From an uncultured bacterium (GTDB taxonomy: Bacteria; Bacillota; Clostridia; Christensenellales; Borkfalkiaceae): a DNA stretch of 18,718 nt. Positions 1 to 7,742 of the stretch are shown piece after piece. The notes beneath the pieces were generated by a model, which saw only the letters and a list, made by a program, of their open reading frames with translations, had not been told where the DNA came from and ran no database searches. Position numbers and translations under genes: made by a program. Position 1 is the first letter of the stretch. Each line of letters starts with the position of its first letter. Location: the NCBI GenBank assembly GCA_934871445.1, contig CAKXBD010000027.1:1-18718 (forward strand). The letters run 5' to 3'.

Positions 1-1
1 T

Positions 2-256
2 CTTTATACCGACCCGAACGGAAAACTCATAAAGACGCTGATGGACGTCTATAATCGCGCGACGGGCAGGAACGAAAAACCTATCGCCATCGGCGGCGGA
101 ACGTATGCAAGAGCGCTGAAATGCGGTTGCGGCTTCGGCCCCGAACTTGAAAACGAGGAAGCGACAATTCACCAACCCAACGAATATATCACTTTCGACC
201 GAATCCGTATGATGAGCGAAATTTATTACGAGGCAATTAAAGAGCTGACCAAATAA
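2..256 (+). CDS. M20-family dipeptidase (PepV/Sapep type), C-terminal fragment
   Basis: This is the last 84 codons of a gene that begins left of the window; the frame is open to the left edge, so the ATG at 41 is internal. The product would be a cytosolic metal-dependent dipeptidase that trims dipeptides to free amino acids. The visible tail matches the end of PepV/Sapep enzymes: a glycine-rich IGGGTYAR segment, then GFGP and the ATIHQPNEYI block, whose His is a metal ligand in this family, and a final helix ending EAIKELTK. The gene stops with TAA and converges on the flavoprotein genes of the opposite strand. The family call is from recognition of the C-terminus only; the catalytic N-terminal half cannot be checked. 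Confidence 0.8.
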   Translation, partial: LYTDPNGKLIKTLMDVYNRATGRNEKPIAIGGGTYARALKCGCGFGPELENEEATIHQPNEYITFDRIRMMSEIYYEAIKELTK

Positions 257-357
257 TGCCTGAAAGGTAAAAAACGGATTTAATAAAGTCGGAAAGCTGC
301 CGACAGCGGAAGAATCGGACTCGGCAAGAGAACCGCTCCATAACATTTATTTTTCAC

Positions 358-396
358 AAATATGCGGCCCGTGGGAAACCCGCGGACCGCATATTT
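358..396 (+). terminator. Long GC-rich hairpin, probable transcription terminator
   Basis: Arms at 358-375 and 379-396 pair over 18 positions around an AAA loop, with one C-A mismatch and one G-U pair when read on the plus strand. The hairpin sits about 100 bp after the dipeptidase stop. The U-tract is weak: the stem ends AUAUUU and is followed by AGUG. The role is inferred from position and stability. Confidence 0.5.
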
Positions 397-477
397 AGTG
401 AGAGAATATGAAAAAAGTTTTACGTATGATCTTGTCCAGCCCCTTCTTTTAAGAAACGTCCTCTCTATTTACACATA

Positions 478-515
478 TATTTTATCACATAATACATTTT
501 TTGTGTGATAAAATA
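478..515. repeat. Perfect 12-bp inverted repeat between convergent genes
   Basis: TATTTTATCACA (478-489) is repeated as its exact reverse complement at 504-515, with a 14-nt loop. It lies 62 bp past the end of the minus-strand flavoprotein gene and could form a hairpin in transcripts from either side. No clean U-tract follows on either strand, so a terminator role is only possible. Confidence 0.4.
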
Positions 516-577
516 GTGAAAATAAAATGAAATATAAAAGAAATTAAAAAATATATAATTTTTTTAAATAATTAAAA

Positions 578-2140
578 TCAAAATTTGCTTCCGACGTTCC
601 ATTTAGAAAAAATTGCCTCGGCAATACGGAGTCCGTCTGCGGCGGAGGATGTGATTCCGCCGGCATATCCCGCGCCCTCGCCGCAGGGATACAGCCCCTC
701 TGCGGCGGGCGATTGAAAATTCAAGTCCCGTTCGATGCGAACGGGGGAGCTGGTGCGGGATTCTACCGCCGTGAGCACTGCGTCGGGACACGCAAAGCCT
801 TTAAGTTTGCGATCCATATCCCGAAGAGCCGCGGAAACGGCAGACGAAACGGTGGAGGGAAGAACGGAGCGGAGATCCGCAAACCGAGTTCCCGCAGGGT
901 AGGTAGGCAAGACGCTTTTGAACCCGCCGCTCTCCCTTCCCGAGAGGAAATCCCCGACCAGCTGTACGGGCGCCGAATAATCGTTTCCTCCGGCCGCAAA
1001 AGCCGCGCGTTCCAGACTTCGCTGAAACTCTATTCCCGAAAGCGGAGAATCGCCGGAAAAATCGCGTTCGGAGACCTGCACGACCAAAGCGCTGTTAGCA
1101 TTGCGTCCGTCGCGGGCATAATTGCTCATACCGTTTGTCACGACGCCGCCCTCCTCGCTCGCCGCGGGCATGACAAAGCCCCCGGGACACATGCAGAAAG
1201 TAAAGGCCGCGCGATCGGAAGCATGGGAGACCAACTTATAGTCGGCCGGGGGAAGCACGGAGAAGCTCTTGCCGTATTGAGCGAACCCGATTTCAGATTG
1301 CAGATGTTCTATGCGGACGCCGACGGCAAAATCCTTTTTTCGCAGGGGAATTCCGCGGGACAAAAGCATTTCAAAGGTATCTCTGGCGCTGTGCCCCACG
1401 GCGAGGACGAGCGCGGAAACTTCTATCGTCTCCGCCGCCCCTTTCGCATGCGACAGCTTTGCCCCCTCGATTTTTCCGTCCCTCACGACAATATCCGTCA
1501 GTCGGGTATCAAACAGGACGGTTCCGCCGGAGCGTTCGATAAAAGAACGCATATTCTTTACGACGATTTTGAGTTTATCGCTTCCGATATGCGGTTTGTT
1601 CAGCCACAGGATTTCCTCGGGAGCCCCGAAACGAACGAACGTTTCCAGCACTTCGCGATTGAAACCGCCGTGCGTCTGGGTATTGAGCTTTCCGTCGGAA
1701 AAGGTTCCGGCACCGCCTTCCCCGAATTGAATATTTCCTTCCCCGTCCAAAATTCGGGTCTTTGTAAATTTTTCTATCTTCTTTTCCCGTTCCTCTATGC
1801 ACGGGCCCCGCTCCGCCACGACGGGGTGGATTCCGTGCGCCAACAGCCTTATGGCGCAAAATAATCCCGCGGGACCGCTTCCCGCGACGAGCACGGGCGC
1901 GGCGGGAAGTTTATTTGCGGGTAAACGGGGGATTTCGGGCATTTTTTCCGATTGCTTTTCCGAAGAAAATTCTATCGTATAGATATATCGGATATTGTTT
2001 TTATTCCGCGCGTCCAAAGACTTTTTTAGAATTTTGAAATACGCGGGCTTTTTATGCAATGACTTCTCGGCAACGAGAAGAAGCTCCCGTTCGCTCTGTT
2101 CCGGGCGCAATTTGATGTCCGACAGCGTCTTTTTTGTCAT
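578..2140 (-). CDS. FAD-dependent oxidoreductase, COG2509 family
   Basis: The 520-residue protein has a short N-terminal domain (about residues 1-75) followed by a Rossmann FAD-binding core. GSGPAG at residues 87-92 with the following AIRLL helix and a downstream acidic residue (VVAERG) is the ADP-binding motif. The C-terminal part carries a second flavin-contacting block (GEGAGYAGGI, about residue 487) typical of this uncharacterised FAD dehydrogenase family. Length and architecture fit COG2509. The substrate is unknown. The ATG overlaps the TGA of the upstream flavoprotein gene (ATGA at 2137-2140), so the two are likely co-transcribed and translationally coupled. There is no signal peptide, so the enzyme should be cytosolic. 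The family call is confident; the function is not established. Confidence 0.85.
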   Translation of the reverse strand: MTKKTLSDIKLRPEQSERELLLVAEKSLHKKPAYFKILKKSLDARNKNNIRYIYTIEFSSEKQSEKMPEIPRLPANKLPAAPVLVAGSGPAGLFCAIRLLAHGIHPVVAERGPCIEEREKKIEKFTKTRILDGEGNIQFGEGGAGTFSDGKLNTQTHGGFNREVLETFVRFGAPEEILWLNKPHIGSDKLKIVVKNMRSFIERSGGTVLFDTRLTDIVVRDGKIEGAKLSHAKGAAETIEVSALVLAVGHSARDTFEMLLSRGIPLRKKDFAVGVRIEHLQSEIGFAQYGKSFSVLPPADYKLVSHASDRAAFTFCMCPGGFVMPAASEEGGVVTNGMSNYARDGRNANSALVVQVSERDFSGDSPLSGIEFQRSLERAAFAAGGNDYSAPVQLVGDFLSGRESGGFKSVLPTYPAGTRFADLRSVLPSTVSSAVSAALRDMDRKLKGFACPDAVLTAVESRTSSPVRIERDLNFQSPAAEGLYPCGEGAGYAGGITSSAADGLRIAEAIFSKWNVGSKF

Positions 2141-3360
2141 GCCTCTCTATCCTTCCTTCTTTCGTTCAGCGCGTCCGCCACGAGCCTCGCCGACGTATAC
2201 GCCCATTGCAGATTATATCCCCCACATTCCCCGTCCACATCCAAAATCTCGCCCGCGAAATACAGTCCTTTGACCAAACGGCTCTGCAAAGTCGCATCGG
2301 TTTCCGTAAGGCGAATGCCTCCCTTGGTCACTTGTGCATAGTCGAAACCCAGCGTGCCGCTCACGCGCAGCGTAAAATTTTTAATTCCCGCCGCAACGGA
2401 TTTCGGATTCGGGTCACAGCGTTTCATCACCGCCCGACCGAGCTGATTATTCAAAATTCCGCAGAGGAGCTCCCCTTCGGGAAAAACACCCGACTTTTGT
2501 TTATTTTCGAGAATACGAACGAGTTCCGTCTCCTGTACCTCGGGCAAAAAAGCCAATGAAAGAACGACGTCTCCCTTTTCCGCCCGATCGGATAAAAAGG
2601 CCGACAGGCGAAAAATCGCGTCGCCCGATACGCCGTAATCCGTGAAAATGACGTCTCCGCGCTCTTTGCCCAACTTCGTCCACCCTTCATAGGCGGAAAC
2701 GTCCGCTTCGACGCGGATTCCCTTCAAGCCGCGAATGGGCGCGGTCTCCGTTTTAAGCTGAACCAATGACGGATATAAAGCGGTGACGGAATGTCCGAAG
2801 GCTTCGGCCAGCGCATACCCGTTTCCGTCCGAGCCGAAATTTTTCGCCGCTTTTCCGCCTGTGCACAAGACGACGTTTTCGGAAAAGAAATTTTCTTTTC
2901 CGGCCGGCGTCTCCGCCGTTATCTTAAAGTCTCCTTTTCCCCGTTCGATCGACGTTACGAAAACGCCCGTACGGACGGACACTCCCTTCGCCACGACCGC
3001 ATATCTCAAAAGGTCTGTCACGGAGGAAGCCTGCCGGCCGGCAGGATAGACCCGCCCGCGCTCGTCGGGCAGGAAAAGTCCGCCTAACCCTTGAAAAAAC
3101 GCGAGCATGTCCTTTTCTCCGTGCTCGGACAGTCCTTCTAAAAGTCGGACGGAAATATCGGGCGCAGAAGAAAAATAATGTGACTTTGACATGTTTATGT
3201 TCGTGACGTTGCCTTGTCCGTTTCCCGTAGCGGAAAGTTTTCTGCCCACCCGCTCCCCGCGTTCCAGCAAAAGGACGTCCCCGCGCAGGGACGCCGCGCA
3301 AAAGAGTCCCGAAGCTCCGCCGCCGATAATTGCCGTTGTTGCCTTTTTCATGGTTTTCAT
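2137..3360 (-). CDS. NAD(P)/FAD-dependent oxidoreductase, BaiN/HI0933 (YhiN) family
   Basis: About 407 residues. The N-terminal FAD-binding motif IIGGGASG is followed by the signature GRKLSATGNGQGNVTN; many relatives have GNGRCN here, so Arg-Cys is Gln-Gly. The C-terminal block GEILDVDGECGGYNLQWA is diagnostic of COG2081/HI0933 flavoproteins. Family members are soluble flavoenzymes of mostly unknown substrate; BaiN-type members have been linked to bile-acid reduction, which cannot be inferred here. The frame can extend to a TTG at 3387, but I chose the ATG at 3360 because an AGAGG motif lies four bases upstream; a second ATG three codons later is also possible. The stop overlaps the next gene by 4 bp, giving a two-flavoprotein operon. 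Confidence 0.85.
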   Translation of the reverse strand: MKTMKKATTAIIGGGASGLFCAASLRGDVLLLERGERVGRKLSATGNGQGNVTNINMSKSHYFSSAPDISVRLLEGLSEHGEKDMLAFFQGLGGLFLPDERGRVYPAGRQASSVTDLLRYAVVAKGVSVRTGVFVTSIERGKGDFKITAETPAGKENFFSENVVLCTGGKAAKNFGSDGNGYALAEAFGHSVTALYPSLVQLKTETAPIRGLKGIRVEADVSAYEGWTKLGKERGDVIFTDYGVSGDAIFRLSAFLSDRAEKGDVVLSLAFLPEVQETELVRILENKQKSGVFPEGELLCGILNNQLGRAVMKRCDPNPKSVAAGIKNFTLRVSGTLGFDYAQVTKGGIRLTETDATLQSRLVKGLYFAGEILDVDGECGGYNLQWAYTSARLVADALNERRKDREA

Positions 3361-3427
3361 TGTACCTCTTTTTCTGCATAAAGTCAATTTATTTTGAAAA
3401 CTATTGAATTTTTTTTCGGTCAGCCTA

Positions 3428-3456
3428 TTGACTTTCCGGCAAATTTATATTACAAT
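3428..3456 (+). promoter_or_regulatory. Sigma-A promoter for the DUF1508 gene
   Basis: TTGACT at 3428-3433 (5 of 6 to consensus) and TACAAT at 3451-3456 (5 of 6) are separated by exactly 17 bp. Transcription should start near 3463, and a GGAGG at 3492-3496 sits five bases before the ATG at 3502. This is the only gene it can serve on this strand. Confidence 0.7.
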
Positions 3457-3501
3457 ATATGGTGAAAAGGAAAAGTATTACAAATTTATGCGGAGGTTGA
3501 C

Positions 3502-5190
3502 ATGTTTTTCGAATATCTGAAAGAAAATCCCGTCCTGACAGCCGTTTTGTGCGCTGCTTTGGCAATTATCGTTATCGTCATTATCGCTCTTTGCGTTAAG
3601 AGTTCGAAGGCACGAAAAACCCGCGCAGAGACAGAAAACAACGCTGCTCGCTCGATAGCGGGTACCGCGAAAGCAAACGAAGTGCAGTCCTCGGAAACGG
3701 ATAAATCCGAGGCTCTCGCCAAAAATCGTTCGGGGCATGAATCCGCCGAACCGTCCGAATCGAAAACGGACGAAGAGGATACGGCGGCGCGCGAATCCGT
3801 GCCCGACGAAACAGACAAAGCGGAAGAGTTTAACACAAGCGAAGTCACAGCCGACGAGCCGAAAACAGACAGCGCGGAAACCGAAATACCGAAGCCGTGT
3901 AAGCAGGCGGATACGGCGGCTGAACAAGGACAAACAGAAGTCTCCCCTACCCTTTCTGCACAAGTTGAAAAGGAGGAGACCGGAGAAAAATTCGTTTCTT
4001 TGCCTGAAACGGCAGCAGAGGCGGTTGATATGACGGATCTTCCCGCCGACTCTGAAACAAATAAAGAAATCTATACCGTAAACGAAGCCGATATTGAAAA
4101 AGATATTCCGAAATCCGAAGCGGGCGAGACGGAGAAAAATCTCGAAGGGGCCGAAAAAATTTTCACGGTAAAAGAAGATGCCGTGCAAAAGAACGACGAA
4201 ACGGCAACCGAGACCGAAAAGGAATCCGGAGAGAATGCAGCGGAAGAAAAGTCCGCAGAGAAAGAGAAGAAAAAAGGAAAAAATAAATCCAAGGAGGGAA
4301 AAATGGATATAGAAGACCTCAGAAATGCACCAATCGAAGAAGAGTCCGAGTTCTACGACGAGGACGACGAAAACGACAAAATTGCCCGTTACAGCGGTAA
4401 ATGGGTAATCTGCCGCGTAGTGACGGCGGGAGCGAAAAATTCAGACGAAATCAAAGAGGACGGCGATGAAATGTTCTTCTTTGAGCTCCGCGCCTCCAAT
4501 GGAGAAAAGCTCCTGACCAGCGAGGAGTACACGACTTACAACGGAGCCTTGAACGGCATTGAGACTCACAAAGCCAATATCGAACGCGGCAATTTCAAAA
4601 TCATGCTGTCGAAAAAAGGCGATTATATTTTCAAACTTTTAAGCGGGAAAAATATGCTCCTTTGCATGGGCGAACACTATGCGACCAAAGCGCGCTGCGA
4701 GAGCGCGATAGCCTCTGCAAAACGGTTTGCAAAAACAGCCATTATCGATGAAAACGTTCAGGATATCGTCATTACTCCTCCGCCCGAAGAAGATGACGGA
4801 GAACTGCCCGAAATTCCCGACAACGGCTATAACGGAAAATGGATTATCCGCGCGCACACTGCGGAAGACGGAGAGCAGGTATTCTATTTTGAATTATTCG
4901 CCTCCAACGGAGAGAAATTATTGTCGAGTGAAGAATACACCACTTATATTGGCGCAATTAACGGAATCGGAACACATAAGACAAATATCGAACGCAGTAA
5001 TTTCCGAATCTCTCTCACGAAGCGCGGAGATTATATCTACAAACTTCTGAACGGAAACGGACAGCTTCTCTGCCTCGGCGAACATTACAAAACGAAGCGC
5101 AGATGCGAAAATGCCATTGAATCGGTGAAACGTTTTGCCAAAAACGCCCCCATTCTTTCCGATTCGGAGACTGTCAATAAAAACGCATAA
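3502..5190 (+). CDS. Membrane-anchored protein with acidic linker and two DUF1508 (YegP-like) domains
   Basis: The protein has 562 residues. A hydrophobic segment at about residues 10-31 is followed by a basic cluster (KSSKARKTR), which predicts a single anchor with the bulk of the protein in the cytoplasm. Residues about 35-265 are low-complexity, rich in Glu, Thr, Ala, Asp and Lys, and probably disordered. Two homologous DUF1508 units follow at about 299-412 and 446-549. Both share GKW at the start, FELxASNGEKLL, SEEYTTY, an NGIxTHKxNIER core, a GDYIxKLL strand and a KRFAK ending. YegP-like proteins are small, usually soluble and of unknown function, so the anchor and long linker are unusual. 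The gene is monocistronic, with its own promoter and a GGAGG site. A second SD-ATG lies inside the gene just before the domains. Confidence 0.8.
   Translation: MFFEYLKENPVLTAVLCAALAIIVIVIIALCVKSSKARKTRAETENNAARSIAGTAKANEVQSSETDKSEALAKNRSGHESAEPSESKTDEEDTAARESVPDETDKAEEFNTSEVTADEPKTDSAETEIPKPCKQADTAAEQGQTEVSPTLSAQVEKEETGEKFVSLPETAAEAVDMTDLPADSETNKEIYTVNEADIEKDIPKSEAGETEKNLEGAEKIFTVKEDAVQKNDETATETEKESGENAAEEKSAEKEKKKGKNKSKEGKMDIEDLRNAPIEEESEFYDEDDENDKIARYSGKWVICRVVTAGAKNSDEIKEDGDEMFFFELRASNGEKLLTSEEYTTYNGALNGIETHKANIERGNFKIMLSKKGDYIFKLLSGKNMLLCMGEHYATKARCESAIASAKRFAKTAIIDENVQDIVITPPPEEDDGELPEIPDNGYNGKWIIRAHTAEDGEQVFYFELFASNGEKLLSSEEYTTYIGAINGIGTHKTNIERSNFRISLTKRGDYIYKLLNGNGQLLCLGEHYKTKRRCENAIESVKRFAKNAPILSDSETVNKNA
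4291..4305 (+). promoter_or_regulatory. Possible internal ribosome binding site and start codon
   Basis: AAGGAGGG at 4291-4298 is followed after four bases by an in-frame ATG at 4303. Starting here would give a 295-residue soluble protein containing only the two DUF1508 domains. It may be chance, since Lys/Glu/Gly codons readily create SD-like sequence in this purine-rich stretch. Confidence 0.35.
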
Positions 5191-5550
5191 GCAATTCTCC
5201 TAAAACCGATAAATGATACTTTTTCCTTTTGCCGCGACTGTGTCCGTTTTCCGCAATTCAGAAATTGAGGAGCATCGTCGAAAAAAGAAAAAGCGTGATT
5301 TCTCCGTTGTTTTTGCTCGCACCGCGGCATACCTCCGTTTAGACGAGCGCTCTCGTCCTTAACGAAGTAAAAACTTTACTTATAAAAACTCCCCTCCGAC
5401 GATATTGATAATCGTCGGAGGGGAGTTCTCCGTTTCTGTCGAAACTATGCGATCGCCCCGATTTTCTCCTCTGTCTCAGTCGAAACCGTCGCCGTGATTT
5501 TCGTCTCGTCCCGCGACTCTTTCGAATGAAACTTTAATCGTCCCCTAAAA
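5191..5550. other. Convergent intergenic region, 360 bp
   Basis: The region separates the DUF1508 gene from the end of the phosphate block. It contains a small hairpin (GACGAG/CTCGTC, 5342-5357), the strong terminator listed separately, and an imperfect direct repeat of about 36 bp at roughly 5435-5510 sharing GTCGAAAC and GATTTTC. I see no gene with a start codon and ribosome binding site. Confidence 0.55.
5387..5427 (-). terminator. Rho-independent terminator of the phosphate block
   Basis: Perfect 17-bp arms (5387-5403 and 5411-5427) enclose a 7-nt loop. Read on the minus strand the stem runs into TTTTTATAAG, a proper U-tract, 124 bp after the kinase stop codon. On the plus strand the following bases (CTCCGTTTCTG) are less suitable, but the stem may also end transcripts of the DUF1508 gene. 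Confidence 0.8.
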
Positions 5551-6930
5551 TCAATCCTTGTTATTAAAATCCACGGTAAACGTCGTCCCCTCACCCAACA
5601 CGCTCTGAACATGCAGCGTCCAGCCGGCTTTGCGGCAGATTTTTTTCACCACGGCAAGCCCCAATCCGAAACCGCCGTTCTTTCCGCTGTGTGATTTATC
5701 CACCGTAAAAAATCGTTCAAAAATACGTTCCAGATTTTCTTCCGCTATGCCGATTCCCGTATCCGTTACCGTAAGCCGAATGCCGCCCGTATCCTTTCTC
5801 TTTATCCCCACAAACAGACTTCCGTTCTCCTTATTGTATCTTATCGCGTTGCGAATGAGATTTCCGAGCACCTCGCTCAATCGTTCATGACGACTCATAA
5901 TCATGATGTCCGCATCTATATCCTTTGTCAATGAAATGTTCCGCTTTGCAATGTCGGGCGCAAGACTGTCCAGCGTCTCCGAGGCAAGTTTGGAAATATT
6001 CACTTCATAATCGGGAAGCTCATCGTTATCTATTTCGTTATAATTGATAATGCAGGCAATCAAATTGGAAAGTCTGTCGCTCTGTTTGACCAAAGTATCG
6101 GCCGCCGTTTTTGTCTGCTCCCCGTTGAGTACTCCGCTTGCAAGCAGCTCCGAATAGCCACGGATAGAGGTCAGAGGCGTATTCATCTCATGGGTAATAT
6201 TGGCAATAAAATCATTTTTGGAACGTTGAGCACGCTCGACGAGCTCTTTTTCCTCCGATAATTCCTTAAATTGTTCCGCCACCTCTCGATTTCGGTTATT
6301 CAGGAGTTCGACAATCGGCTGTAATTCAGGATACTTTGTGGAAAGTTTCAGATTGAGTGCGGCGTCTTTTGCGAGTTTTCTCACGGGGCTGATAATATAT
6401 TCTGTTTCGATATAAGTAAACAGCAGGCACACGAGGAAATCGAGAAGGAGAAACCAAACGATGGTAGGCAGGATATTTCCGAATACCTGCCATTCCGACG
6501 CCCCCGAAACAGCAATGCGGACGAGATAAATATCTCCTTCCAAAGGCGTCATTTTGCGACAGTAATACACCATATCCTCGCCGAGCGAGGCGCTATGCCG
6601 CACGGAATAACCCTCTCCCGAAGCGAGCGCCTCTTTCACCTCCTCGCGGTCGGAATGGTCGTCCAAATTTTCGCCGCTACTGTCTCCGAGGACTTCTCCT
6701 TCACGATCCAAAAAAGTTACGCGGAGACCAGATAACTTTTCGGAATACTCCTTCGCACCCTCCTCGTCAAGGGAATATCCGCCGTCCTCGAAAAGATTCA
6801 TATAGATTTTTAGGCTTTCCTGCGTATTTTTGACGAGACTGTTATAAAATACCTGTGTGGAAAGTATCGCATAAACGAGAAGCAGAACCGCCATGATAAG
6901 CTGCGATATCCACAATATCTTTCTTCGCAT
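5551..6930 (-). CDS. phoR: Sensor histidine kinase, PhoR-like
   Basis: The 459-residue membrane kinase has TM segments at about residues 5-26 and 150-173 flanking an extracytoplasmic sensor domain of about 120 residues. After TM2 come a HAMP-length linker and a coiled coil, the phosphoacceptor H-box with THEMNTPL (His247), then the N-box (LGNLIRNAIRYN), DTGIGI, the F-box (IFERFF) and GFGLGLAVV of the HATPase_c domain. It should phosphorylate the response regulator encoded just upstream. The frame extends to a TTG at 6951, but the ATG at 6930 is preferred because GAAGGGG lies seven bases before it. There is no evident cytoplasmic PAS domain, unlike classical PhoR. The phosphate role is inferred from context; the kinase class is certain. 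Confidence 0.85.
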   Translation of the reverse strand: MRRKILWISQLIMAVLLLVYAILSTQVFYNSLVKNTQESLKIYMNLFEDGGYSLDEEGAKEYSEKLSGLRVTFLDREGEVLGDSSGENLDDHSDREEVKEALASGEGYSVRHSASLGEDMVYYCRKMTPLEGDIYLVRIAVSGASEWQVFGNILPTIVWFLLLDFLVCLLFTYIETEYIISPVRKLAKDAALNLKLSTKYPELQPIVELLNNRNREVAEQFKELSEEKELVERAQRSKNDFIANITHEMNTPLTSIRGYSELLASGVLNGEQTKTAADTLVKQSDRLSNLIACIINYNEIDNDELPDYEVNISKLASETLDSLAPDIAKRNISLTKDIDADIMIMSRHERLSEVLGNLIRNAIRYNKENGSLFVGIKRKDTGGIRLTVTDTGIGIAEENLERIFERFFTVDKSHSGKNGGFGLGLAVVKKICRKAGWTLHVQSVLGEGTTFTVDFNNKD

Positions 6931-6950
6931 TTTTTGTACCCCTTCTTTCA

Positions 6951-6987
6951 AAAAACGGATAGATGCAACCCTGCCCTATCCGTTTTT
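6951..6987 (-). terminator. Intercistronic terminator-like hairpin between regulator and kinase genes
   Basis: AAAAACGGATAG (6951-6962) and its exact reverse complement (6976-6987) form a 12-bp stem with a 13-nt loop, two bases after the response-regulator stop. On the minus strand the stem ends in a run of six T. The kinase ribosome binding site follows directly. It probably causes partial termination or processing, lowering kinase relative to regulator. Confidence 0.6.
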
Positions 6988-6989
6988 GT

Positions 6990-7643
6990 TCAATTTTTAC
7001 GGAAACGATATCCGACCCCGAATACCGTCTCGAAATTGTCTATGCCCAGCTTCCTCAGTCGCGCGATATGGTTATCCAGCGTCCTCGTCTCCGTATCGAC
7101 ATAGCCCCAAATCTCGGTGAGAAGCGTATCCCTAGACAGGACGATGTCCGCATTTTTCATGCAATATTTCAATAGCTCAAATTCCTTTCTGTTCAGATCG
7201 AGCGGACGGGAATCCAAAGTTACAGTCATCGTATCGCTGTTGAGCTCTAATTTCCCTATCCTGATTACATTGTTCCCCGCTCTGCGCCTCAAAGCGGCTT
7301 TCACACGAGCCACCAGCTCCATAACGCCGAAAGGCTTGGATATATAATCGTCTGCGCCCAGATTCAGGCCCGTTACTTTATCCCCTTCCTGTCCCAACGC
7401 GCTGAGCATGATACAACACACACTAGGATATCTGTCTTTGACCGATTGCAGAACTTCCAATCCGTTTCCGTCCGGAAGCATAATGTCCAACAAAGCAATA
7501 TCGGGCGCTTTTTCCCGAAGAGCAGCCTCAAATTCACGTATGCTGCCGAACGTGCGACAAGTCAGTTGTTCTCTTTCCAAAGAAAATTTGACGAGCCCGC
7601 CGATGCTTGCGTCATCTTCCAGAACATACACGATCCCTTTCAT
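6990..7643 (-). CDS. phoB: Response regulator, OmpR/PhoB family
   Basis: The 217-residue protein has an N-terminal receiver domain with acidic pocket Glu9-Asp10-Asp11, phosphoacceptor Asp53 (LLDIMLPDGNG), Ser81 and Lys103 (SKPF). The C-terminal winged-helix domain (about 125-217) carries LNRKEFELLKY and the recognition region TRTLDNHIARLRKL, ending in FGVGYRF, all typical of OmpR/PhoB regulators. It should dimerise on phosphorylation and bind direct repeats such as those before pstS. A GAGG site lies seven bases before the ATG. It follows the Na/Pi cotransporter by 62 bp and precedes its kinase, so the pair is the likely controller of the phosphate genes. In Bacillota this gene may be called phoP. 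Confidence 0.85.
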   Translation of the reverse strand: MKGIVYVLEDDASIGGLVKFSLEREQLTCRTFGSIREFEAALREKAPDIALLDIMLPDGNGLEVLQSVKDRYPSVCCIMLSALGQEGDKVTGLNLGADDYISKPFGVMELVARVKAALRRRAGNNVIRIGKLELNSDTMTVTLDSRPLDLNRKEFELLKYCMKNADIVLSRDTLLTEIWGYVDTETRTLDNHIARLRKLGIDNFETVFGVGYRFRKN

Positions 7644-7677
7644 TCGATTACCTCGGAAATCAATTTTCCGTCATTAT

Positions 7678-7742
7678 ATTATCGGCGGTATGCGCGCTAT
7701 ACGGCTCAAATATTATCGGTACTGTGCGCTATATAGCTCAAA
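7678..7742. repeat. Imperfect tandem duplication at the 3' end of the Na/Pi cotransporter gene
   Basis: Two adjacent copies of about 32-34 bp (7678-7710 and 7711-7742) both begin TATTATCGG and end GCTCAAA, with GTGCGCTATA-like cores. The upstream copy, in the sense of the gene, encodes its last residues; the second follows the stop codon. The stop arises at the junction, so duplication appears to have made the present C-terminus. Confidence 0.55.

Larger units (their letters stand above)
257..577. other. Convergent intergenic region, 321 bp, with two hairpins and no credible gene
   Basis: The region lies between two genes that end towards each other. It holds two inverted repeats (listed separately) and becomes very AT-rich from about 460. 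I see no protein-coding gene, tRNA or rRNA. Both flanking genes should terminate here. Confidence 0.6.

Noticed and set aside
408..452. 14-codon ORF (MKKVLRMILSSPFF) after the hairpin at 358-396
   Set aside because: It resembles a leader peptide, but no gene follows on that strand before the convergent neighbour and there is no clear ribosome binding site.
713..1864. 383-codon open frame on the plus strand opposite the COG2509 gene
   Set aside because: Arg/Gly-rich translation with no domain, antisense to a well-supported flavoprotein; a shadow of GC-rich codons.
5435..5550. Open minus-strand frame after the kinase stop (KESRDETKITATVSTETEEK)
   Set aside because: No start codon or ribosome binding site; the apparent protein reflects the imperfect direct repeat in that spacer.
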